A stretch of DNA of 15,926 nt from NCBI GenBank assembly GCA_013416795.1, contig RQSC01000033.1, positions 460,582 through 476,507 of the forward strand, given 5' to 3'. The translations under genes were made by a program, and so were the position numbers. Within the stretch, counting starts at the first letter, position 1, and each line of letters begins with the position of its first letter. This DNA comes from Prasinococcaceae sp. CCMP 1430 (taxonomy: Eukaryota > Prasinodermophyta > Palmophyllophyceae > Prasinococcales > Prasinococcaceae). Shown piece after piece: positions 9,917 through 15,926 of this stretch. The notes below the pieces were generated by a model. The model searched no databases. It was not told the origin of the DNA and saw only the letters and a program-made list of their open reading frames with translations.

Positions 9917-10995
9917 CTATTCGCCCCCCTCACCATCAGGCACCCTCACTTCGTCAGCACCCATGCGCCTGAGCCCGCCGGCGAGGCCCACCTGCACAGG
10001 CTGCTGCACGGGGGCCGGAAGGGTGATTGCGTTCTCGCCGTTCACGTAGCCCGGTGCTTGAGTTGGTGACGACTGTGGTGCCTCTGTTGGTGGCGTTGAA
10101 GGTTGTCCCGTCGGCGGCTCCGTGGGCGGCTCCGTTGGCGGGTTCTCCGGCGGCTCCGTGGGCGCTTCCGTGGGCGGCTCCGTTGGCGGATTCTCCGGCG
10201 GCTCCGTGGGCGGCTCCGTGGGCGGCTCCGTTGGCGGCTTCGTCGGCGGCTTCGTTGGGGGGTCCTCCAGAGGCTCCTCCGGAGGCTGCTCCAGCGGCTC
10301 CTCCAGAAGCTCCTCTGGTGGATCGCCGCGTTCCTCGATTGGCAGCGGAGCACGTGGAACGCTAAATGTCGACCACGGTCCCGTCGGGTTGATCGGCTCC
10401 TCGCGCGGCGCACGCGTGGGGCGTGCGGTCGGGCTTTCGGTCGGCGCGTCCGTGCGCTCGCAGCCGCACATGCTGTCGGCCTGTGCGTGCGCGTCGGCGC
10501 CGACGGCGCGATCAGAATCAGCGAGGAGCGATGGCAAATGTGGCGGGTGTGCATGCCTGGCGCGCTGCGCCGAGCGACACAGACACGCAGCACGCGCACG
10601 CATATGCTCACGTCACACGCTGGCTGGTCTCGACGCGCGTGCCGGCGTGCGCAGCAATGGTGCAGCGCGCGTGCGCGACGGACCTTCCTGCGGCACGACT
10701 GGATCTTCCCCGTGTTCGTCGTCGGGTTGGCCTCGCGACAGGCGTCGCGCACCTCGCGGTGCACCTTGCCGCAATTGCCGCTGTCGCAGCTCGGCACGTC
10801 GCGAGGGCGGAGGTGCACCACTGGGGCATCGTTGCCGTCGACATCGCTGCCGCGCCGGCTTAGGAGCGCCCTTGCACGCCCGTGTAGCCGCTGCGCGCCC
10901 GCCCGCTCGATCGCACCGGCCCACAGAGTCATCGCCACAGCAGCCACCACTGGCAGTAGCAGCGGCAGCGGGGCCGTGTTGCCGCGCGCGGGCAT
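9917..10995 (-). CDS. Secreted Cys-rich protein with Pro-Thr-Glu repeats, two exons
   Basis: No known family. Exon 1 (10995-10684) starts at an ATG and encodes a strong signal peptide (APLPLLLPVVAAVAMTLWAG, likely cut after AGA-Q near residue 34-35) and the start of a Cys module. Exon 2 (10480-9917) joins in phase 0 after donor AAG|GTCCGT and acceptor GCACAG. Splicing completes a six-cysteine module (residues 70-110: SCDSGNCGKVHREV, ACREANPTT, IQSCRRK|ADSMCGCE). Next come TDAPTESPTARPT and about 16 four-residue units of PTEP/PENP/PTKP type (about 150-225), then a Gly-rich tail. Total 291 residues. The Pro/Thr repeats suggest an extended, probably O-glycosylated extracellular or cell-wall stalk; this is inference. 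Another intron near the 3' end is possible, since donor-like GTGAGG precedes the stop. The opposite strand gives a Gly/Ser-rich frame, judged a shadow. Confidence 0.68.
10111..10320. repeat. 12-bp minisatellite coding the PTEP units
   Basis: Imperfect tandem copies of GGCGGCTCCGTG/T (plus strand) run through the region, grouped by the variant GGCGGGTTCTCC or GGCGGATTCTCC into blocks of 36, 48 and about 60 bp. The last copies (from 10257) drift to GGAGGCTCCTCC types. On the minus strand each copy encodes four residues (PTEP, PENP, PTKP, PEEP). The higher-order blocks suggest growth by unequal exchange or slippage. Confidence 0.85.
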
Positions 10996-11008
10996 CGTCT
11001 TCGGCGCG

Positions 11009-11800
11009 ATGCGGCCGCGGCCTGCGTCCGTGCGCGTGCGCCGGTGCACGACGGCAGAGGCACTACTGTCGGCGCTCCCCGCGGCGCGCGCGGAGGAGGC
11101 GCCCACCCGCGAGCTGCTCAAGAACTGCGGCGGGTGCGCCTTCTACCGCTCGGAGGACGCGGGCGCCGGCGCGTTCGACCTGGCGAGCTCCTCGTACGGC
11201 CTGCTCGTCCGGGAGGGCGACTGCGCGGACGACTGCGAGTTTCTCACGCTGGCGGCGGGCGGCGGCGGCAGCGGCCTGGCGGGCGGGCTGCGCGCGCTGC
11301 CGCCCGCGCCCTTCGCTGGAATGGCGTCGCTCGAGACGCTCTGGGTGACGGGCCACAACCTGAGCGCGGCGGGGCTGCCCGAGAACATGCTCGAGGGGCT
11401 GCCCAGCCTCAAGAACCTCCACCTGGGCCTCAACCAGCTGGCGGAGGTGCCCGCGGGCTTGCTCAAGCCGGTGTGTGGCACCCTGCAGAGCATCGTGCTG
11501 AGCCTCAACCTGCTCAGCACGCTGCCCGCGGGCTTCTTCGACGGGTGTGGCGAGCTCAAGTACCTGTTCGCGGCGCAGAACGGCATCGAGTCGCTTCCCG
11601 CGGGCATGCTGCTGGATCTCACCAGCCTGATCTTCATGGACCTCAGCGGCAACAGCGGGGAGCTATGCCTGGCGCCGGGCGACGTGCCGCCCTCGCTCAA
11701 GCTCACGTTCGGCGCTGTGGGGTGCGCCGTCCTCGACGGCCCCACCGCGGTGGACCCCCCGCCGGCGGCGCTGCCGCCGCCGCCGCCGCCGCTGCCGCAA
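11009..11800 (+). CDS. Leucine-rich-repeat protein, probably extracellular
   Basis: From ATG 11009 the frame gives a short basic start and weak hydrophobic stretch (AEALLSALPAARA), then a Cys-rich cap (ELLKNCGGCAFYRSED, REGDCADDCEFLTLAA), then about five leucine-rich repeats at residues 104-225: ASLETLWVTGHNLSAAGLPE, PSLKNLHLGLNQLAEVPAGL, GTLQSIVLSLNLLSTLPAGF, GELKYLFAAQNGIESLPAGM, TSLIFMDLSGN, and a C-terminal cap with Cys. This is the classic LxxLxLxxNxLxxLPxGxF pattern of ligand-binding LRRs. The following PPPAALPPPPPPLP tract ends the part I can support; the frame stays open to a TAA at 12512, but that sequence is Arg-rich and contains a 14-G run, so the real end, a frame change or an intron is undecided. 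Its ATG is 13 bp from that of the divergent secreted protein. Ligand unknown. Confidence 0.72.
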
Positions 11801-12712
11801 AGACCGCGCGGCGCGGGACGCGGCGCGCGGCGGAGGCGCAAGTCAACGTGGCATCGCCGCCTCCCGCCATCGGCTTCGCGGACAGCCAGGGGAACAGGGG
11901 GGGGGGGGGGCGTCAGAGGGCCGCCGCCGCCGCGCAAACTGGCCCCGCCCGTGGTCGCGCGATCCGCTCGCGCGATTTTTCCGCCCCACTCTGGTTGGCA
12001 CGCAATCCTAACTAATGCGCTCTTTTGTAACTGTCCGAACGGACCGTCGGAATTCCCTTTGTTTCGACGTGCAAATGCTGCTAACCGACACCGCAATTGC
12101 TGCGCGGCCGCTTCGAGGCGGCAAACCGCGACTTCGCCGGTGCGCTGGCAGGCAGTGGTTGCGGCGGCGGGAGCGGCGTGCACTGGCACGCACGCGCATG
12201 CTGCTGCTCTGGTCGGAGGTGAAGAATCAGTGCGTTCGACCGGCGAGCTGATAACTGTTCGCGCCGGTGCCCGCCCTCTCACCGTGGGGAAAGAGATGCG
12301 ACCACGCACTTTTGGTACCTGGAGGAAACGTTTTCGGGAGGGCTCCACGTGCCTACAGCTGATCTCAGGCGTCGGCGCGCTGGCACCTACGCAGCCTCGC
12401 ACGGCAGGGCGCGCACATCGACAGGCCTGCAGTGAAGCCGGCTCTGCTGGGGGAGGGCGCGAGCGACCCTCGGCGCCTCCGAGCCGAGGCAGCAATGATG
12501 TGTGTGTGTATTAAAGATGATCGAGGGTTTGTTCGTTTCCAGATGGCGCGTACAATCACGCGCTCGAGCGAGATGGCGCGTGGGTGGGGGCCGCGCACGC
12601 GAGGCCGCCCGCCCCGAGGGCCCGAGAGAGGCCGCTGTCCCGTCCATTCAGGCGCATCCAAGCGCAGTGGTCTGTATCTGTATGTAGTCACTCTGCGTTC
12701 TCGCACGCTCGC
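11801..12712. other. Region without a supported gene
   Basis: It may include the 3' end of the LRR gene. Visible items: a run of 14 G (11897-11910), ATTTTTCCGCCCC (11975-11987), a perfect inverted repeat GTCCG-AA-CGGAC (12033-12044), a lower-GC stretch at 12000-12110, and the direct repeat AGATGGCGCGT at 12541 and 12571. Open frames here look like GC-driven shadows. The last part should be the 3' UTR of RHL1. Confidence 0.5.
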
Positions 12713-13501
12713 TCAATCCGATTCGTCCAGCAGGTCGACCATGTCGTAGTCGTCGTCTGCGTCGTCGTCGAGCTCTGCGTACTTGACGCGCTTGTGCTCC
12801 CGCGAGGAGCGCCGCGCGCCCGCCGGCGGCGGCGCGGGCTTCAGCGGGCTCGTCGCCTGCGCGTCGTCTTCGGCCGCGCCCCCGCCCGGCGCGTCGCTGT
12901 CGCCGCGCGGCGTCTGCGAAGGCAGCGTCTGCGACGGCAGCGTCTGCGAGCCGCCCCCGGCGCCCTGGCTCTGCTGGCTCAGGAAGAAGTCGTCGGCGGC
13001 GACGCCCGCCTCCTCGCCGTGCGGCCGCGCCGCCAGCACGCCGGCGGGCACGTCCAGCCGGTGCTCCTCGGGGTTGTCCTCCTTGGTGCCCACCCACGCC
13101 CACTCAGAGAACGCCACCAGCGAGTCGAAGACGTCCTCGACGGCGACGTCGTTGCGGCCGACCTTGAGCGACGCGTACCGCGCGTTTGGGTGCACCCGCG
13201 CGCCGGAGAGCTTGAGGCGACCCTCGGGGAAGTCGATGTACATGCAGGGCGTCAGCGTGTCCAGCCCCTTCACCGACCCCAGCACGCCCGCCGCCGCGGG
13301 CCTCAGGCCGCCCGGGAGCGCCACGAGGTGCCTGCCCTTGCGCTTGGTGGGCTTGGCGGTCACGTTCAGCCCGCGGGCGCGCCGCAGCGCGGCGGGGAGC
13401 TTGGGCGCGTCGGGGTCCAGGGCGTCTGCGGCCGCGCCGGTCGCGGCGACGCGCACGCGGGCGGGGGCAGCGCTTGTACGGCACTGAGCTGCGAGAGACA
13501 T
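12713..13501 (-). CDS. RHL1: RHL1 (ROOT HAIRLESS 1) homologue, topoisomerase VI complex subunit
   Basis: RHL1 is a nuclear DNA-binding partner of plant topoisomerase VI (with BIN4, SPO11-3 and TOP6B), needed for endoreduplication. The 262-residue frame begins at ATG 13501. The conserved core is at about 55-140: KRKGRHLVALPGGLRP, GSVKGLDTLTPCMYIDFPEG (the VLYVDFPEGRLKL-type block), RLKLSGARVHPNARYASLKV, DVAVEDVFDSLVAFSEWAWV and GTKEDNPEEHRLDVP, closely matching the plant signature of IGTKEENPEE. The C-terminus is disordered: SQTLP repeats, then RRSSREHKRVKYAELDDDAD and an acidic end, similar to the SQRNSGKKFNFAE-type tail in plants. It is about 90 residues shorter than Arabidopsis RHL1, mainly in the tail. 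No intron is needed. Its ATG is only 32 bp beyond the splice donor of the HCS exon on the same strand, so the two may share a transcript or one is incomplete. Confidence 0.88.
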   Translation of the reverse strand: MSLAAQCRTSAAPARVRVAATGAAADALDPDAPKLPAALRRARGLNVTAKPTKRKGRHLVALPGGLRPAAAGVLGSVKGLDTLTPCMYIDFPEGRLKLSGARVHPNARYASLKVGRNDVAVEDVFDSLVAFSEWAWVGTKEDNPEEHRLDVPAGVLAARPHGEEAGVAADDFFLSQQSQGAGGGSQTLPSQTLPSQTPRGDSDAPGGGAAEDDAQATSPLKPAPPPAGARRSSREHKRVKYAELDDDADDDYDMVDLLDESD

Positions 13502-13533
13502 GCTGTACGTCACCTGGGAGTGCTACTACGTAC

Positions 13534-14377
13534 CTGTTGCCGTCGGGGTGGAGCTCGTATCTCTCGCCGGAGGCGTCCTCGGCCAGCAGGTAGCCACCAG
13601 GCGTGAGGCCCTTGATCACCATCCGCAGGGATGAGCCGGCCTCCAGGAGGGTCACACGCTGGTTCGTGTGCAGCCAACTTGCTGTGTACTCGTCCTCGAG
13701 GGCCTGGAAGCCGCGCTCGCGCATCCGTGCCTCCAGTGACTCGTACTCCCGGAGCGTGGCGGCAAGCAGAGCTTCACGGCTGAGCAGCGGCGCGTCCGAC
13801 TCTCCTCCAGTCGCCTCCCTGAGCAGCGCATTGACGCACGTGGTTGGCTCCTCGTTGCTGACATTCACACCGAAGCCGATTGCGACGCGAAAGGTGCCGC
13901 CGGCATAGGTGCTCTGGCACAGTACGCCGCCGATCTTGTGCTTCCCGGCGTAGAGATCATTGGGCCACTTGATGCGCACGCCCAGGTCGCGGCTGGTGAG
14001 CGTGCGCAGCGCCCGAATGACCGCGAGCGAGATGACGTACTGCACGTGCGGCAGCGTTGCGCCGTCGTGCCACTCGGTAACGAATGTCGCGCACAGGCAT
14101 CCGCGCGGCGACGTCCACGCATTGCCGCCCCGACCAACGCCAGAGCGTTGAACGTCTGCGACCACGACCGCGCCGTCGACGAACGCGCCCATGTTGTTGT
14201 AAATGATTGGCTGCGTCGACGGAACGACAGCCGCGTAGTGGCACACGGCGCCAATGCGCGGCGCTCCGTCCCCGCTCTGTTGCAGCGTGGCGAAGTACGC
14301 CGACGTGTCGAACTCGCAGCCGCCAGCTTGCCCCGAGCTGCCGAACGACACGTGCACCCGCGCAGCCGCCACGTCCT
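13534..14377 (-). CDS. Holocarboxylase synthetase / biotin-protein ligase, catalytic exon
   Basis: The enzyme makes biotinyl-5'-AMP and attaches biotin to acetyl-CoA and other carboxylases. The exon runs from acceptor GCGCAG (14378) to donor AACAG|GTACGT (13534). No ATG is present at the front: the first in-frame candidate at 14372 is GTG, so an upstream exon is missing. Motifs, numbered from that GTG: FDTSAYF (21-27), VPSTQ biotin loop (50-54), VVVADVQRSGVGRGGNAWTS (69-88), IKWPNDLYAGKHKIGGVL (134-151, with the ATP/biotin lysines), VAIGFGVNVSNEEPTTCVNA, and the C-terminal SH3-like domain GYLLAEDASGERYELHPDGN. The class usually has GRGRGG; here it is G-V-G-R-G-G, losing the first Arg. The last few residues (normally SFDFF-like) should follow in another exon that I cannot find. 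RHL1 begins 32 bp downstream. Confidence 0.9.
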
Positions 14378-14438
14378 CTGCGCTTGCGTCGCCACCTNGT
14401 CCGTGCGGGTGTGTGTGCGGGGGCGTTGAGAGGAGCAG

Positions 14439-14930
14439 GCAGAGATATCAGCGGGCACGTCGCTGGCGGCGACCGCCGCCGCGTGCGCCGCGCAGCTCGC
14501 CACGGCGGCGCCCGCGCTCGCCGACGGACCCTCGCCGCTGGACATCTTCGCCCAGTTCTGGGTGTGGCGCGCGTCGTCCCCGGAGCTCGTCTTCCTGACG
14601 TTCGTGCTGCCCACCGGCATCACGTACGCGATCTTCACGGTGCTCATCGCGCGGAAGACCGAGAGGCGGCTCAACGAGCTGCGCGAGATGGGCGCCGAGG
14701 AGAAGTTCAAGGAGATGGGCCTCGAGCTCGACTCGCTCTCCAACCTGCGGGACATCAACTACTTCTACGCGCTCGCCACCCGCGACATGCTCAACGAGGA
14801 GGCGCTCCGCGCGTACGTCAAGAAGAAGAAGAACGAGCTGCGCGTGAAATCGGCCATCATCTCCTTCGACGATGAGGATGAGGACGAGGAGGCGGACGTG
14901 GCGGGCGTGCCGGACATGCTCAAGAAGTGA
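14439..14930 (+). CDS. Plastid-type single-pass membrane protein, terminal exon
   Basis: I do not recognise the family. After acceptor GAGCAG (14438) the frame encodes an Ala/Thr-rich segment (SLAATAAACAAQLATAAPAL, about residues 6-26) resembling the end of a plastid or thylakoid targeting sequence, then ADGPSPLDIFAQFWVWRASS, one clear membrane helix (ELVFLTFVLPTGITYAIFTV), a charged amphipathic stretch (RKTERRLNELREMGAEEKFK), DSLSNLRDINYFYALATRDM, and a Lys-rich then acidic tail (YVKKKKNELR, FDDEDEDEEADV, PDMLKK). It is 163 residues to the TGA at 14928. The starting methionine must be in an upstream exon, but the N at 14398 and the opposite-strand HCS exon stand there. Plastid location is inferred from composition only. 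Confidence 0.62.
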   Translation, partial: AEISAGTSLAATAAACAAQLATAAPALADGPSPLDIFAQFWVWRASSPELVFLTFVLPTGITYAIFTVLIARKTERRLNELREMGAEEKFKEMGLELDSLSNLRDINYFYALATRDMLNEEALRAYVKKKKNELRVKSAIISFDDEDEDEEADVAGVPDMLKK

Positions 14931-15907
14931 GAGGGCGAAGCAGCTGGGCGCGCTCGGACGGATGCGCGCGCGCAGCCCGCGCGCCCTCGCGCCCCCCACC
15001 GCCAGTCCTCCCGTTGCGCGCGCCCGCCCTGTGCGACGGACGGGGCGGACTGCCGCATCGAGCAGGAGGGAGGAAGCGGGGGGGGGGGCTTCAAGCGGGC
15101 GATGCTCAAACAGGCGCCAGGCGTGCTCAACCCTTGAGGCGGCAGCCCATACCAATTTCTCTGTATTTTCGTCGCTGTGACGCACCTCTCGGCAGTACGT
15201 GTCCGGCCGTCGGCGCCCCGCGTGCACACGTAGACCCTCGCGCGCCAACGCGCTACTCCTCTACACGATGCTCGGCGATGATGCGCCCGACCATCCCCCG
15301 CGGCGCTCGCTTGCCATTTTTCCGCCCCGCGCCAGGAAAAAAAAAATGCGAGAATCCACTGTGCCAGCTCCCGAATCCGCACGAGGTGATGGGGAGACCG
15401 ACCGACGGGCGCACCGCGAGCGAGATGGGTGAGGACTCTGCTGCTCGGTGGAATTCGGATCGACGCTCCGCTGGCGCGCGCCCCTTCGTTTTCCACAAAA
15501 AAAAAAAACAAAAAAAAATTGAGGAGGTGACTGCGAGGGGCCGACCCAACCGCGCGCGGATTTGTAAATCCCAAAAAAAAATCCGCCGGACGAAATCACG
15601 TCCTGGAGAGTATCTCATCACGCGTTTATTCGTCAAAAAGTGCAGAAAGCGCTCGCGAAATTGCACGGAAAAATGACGTGGCGCAAACGTCCTTATCGCG
15701 GGCGCCGTTTCTGCCCGAGCGGGGAGGCCGCAGGAGGGGGGAGGGGCGGGAGAGGCGGGGGTGGGGGAGGTGCGGCGGTCTCGCGGCGCGCGTGGGCCTG
15801 TGCGGGTGGTCGACGGGCGCAGGTGGTGCCAGACGGCGCGCGGCGGGCGAAGACTCGCGCGCGCGTGGGCCCCGGGCGGGCCCGCGCGCGCGTTCGCCCG
15901 AGCGACG
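14931..15907. other. Non-coding region with homopolymer A runs
   Basis: No gene is supported on either strand. There is a run of 11 G at 15078-15088 and A runs at 15337-15346 (10), 15497-15508 (12), 15510-15518 (9) and 15573-15581 (9). ATTTTTCCGCCCC at 15316-15328 matches 11975-11987. A lower-GC island at 15600-15690 contains TGACGTGG (15675-15682), an ACGT-core element of the type bound by bZIP factors. The last 200 bp are again extremely GC-rich and could be the promoter of the gene that may start at 15908. Confidence 0.45.
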
Positions 15908-15926
15908 ATGTCGGCCACGCCAGAGC
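15908..15926 (+). CDS. Possible start of a gene running off the right edge
   Basis: ATG at 15908 with an A at -3 opens M-S-A-T-P-E before the window ends. The context resembles a normal eukaryotic start, but six codons cannot prove a gene. Confidence 0.2.

Noticed and set aside
10111-10320. Possible CRISPR array
   Set aside because: Units are contiguous 12-bp coding repeats with no spacers, in a eukaryotic gene.
10122-11348. Plus-strand Gly/Ser/Val-rich frame (GGSVGG repeats) over the 12-bp array
   Set aside because: The minus strand gives a signal peptide, an in-phase intron that completes a cysteine module, and PTEP units; the plus-strand frame has none of these and turns Arg/Ala-rich outside the array.
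11009-12514. Treating the whole open frame to 12514 as the LRR protein
   Set aside because: After about 11800 it has no repeat or domain, is Arg/Ala-rich and crosses a 14-G run; only the part with LRRs was annotated.
13104-13533. HCS reading frame continuing past the donor to 13104
   Set aside because: Beyond DGNR the sequence becomes an Arg-rich shadow of RHL1 in another frame, with no family similarity.
15253-15918. Minus-strand frame of 221 codons at the right end
   Set aside because: Composition is Arg/Pro-rich, it reads through homopolymer A runs as poly-Phe, and no domain is visible.

Overview
The window is nuclear DNA from a very GC-rich, photosynthetic, single-celled eukaryote, most likely an alga. 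The evidence is spliceosomal introns of about 150-200 bp, eukaryote-only proteins (LIN9, RBBP4/MSI1, NOP9, RHL1, holocarboxylase synthetase), a thylakoid-type protein with a plastid-transit-like N-terminus, and CG-rich low-complexity tracts. A haptophyte, pelagophyte or green alga would all fit; the sequence does not decide between them.

Layout: 1-2199 (+) is most of a LIN9/ALWAYS EARLY protein, open at the left edge. 2445-2621 (-) is the last exon of an unrecognised gene. 3105-3650 (+) is a middle exon of a Tda3-like FAD oxidoreductase, 3808-4340 (+) an early exon of RBBP4/MSI1, and 4544-5679 (-) a middle exon of the pumilio-like ribosome-assembly factor NOP9. 5680-6129 holds a diverged two-part tandem repeat. 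6130-8051 (+) is a complete three-exon Dbp3-like DEAD-box helicase and 8172-9657 (+) a complete two-exon MFS transporter. 9917-10995 (-) is a two-exon secreted Pro/Thr/Glu-repeat protein, head-to-head with a leucine-rich-repeat protein from 11009 (+). 12713-13501 (-) is RHL1, a topoisomerase VI partner. 13534-14377 (-) is the catalytic exon of holocarboxylase synthetase. 14439-14930 (+) is the last exon of a plastid-type membrane protein. The right end is non-coding until a possible start codon at 15908.

The most striking feature is that about half of the genes are lone exons: good splice sites, recognisable family, but the neighbouring exons are missing and an unrelated gene begins within 30-500 bp. 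Every break falls in an intron or low-complexity tract, and three lie close to single N bases (3027, 5680, 14398). Contig misjoining in CG-rich introns is the simplest explanation; long-read and transcript data would settle it against real gene fragmentation or trans-splicing.

Functionally the set is housekeeping: cell-cycle transcription and chromatin (LIN9, RBBP4), ribosome biogenesis (NOP9, helicase), DNA topology (RHL1), biotin attachment (HCS), transport (MFS), plus two secreted or surface proteins. Except for LIN9/RBBP4 (both MuvB subunits) and NOP9/helicase (both ribosome assembly), the neighbours share no evident pathway. No rRNA, tRNA, CRISPR array or intact mobile element was recognised.
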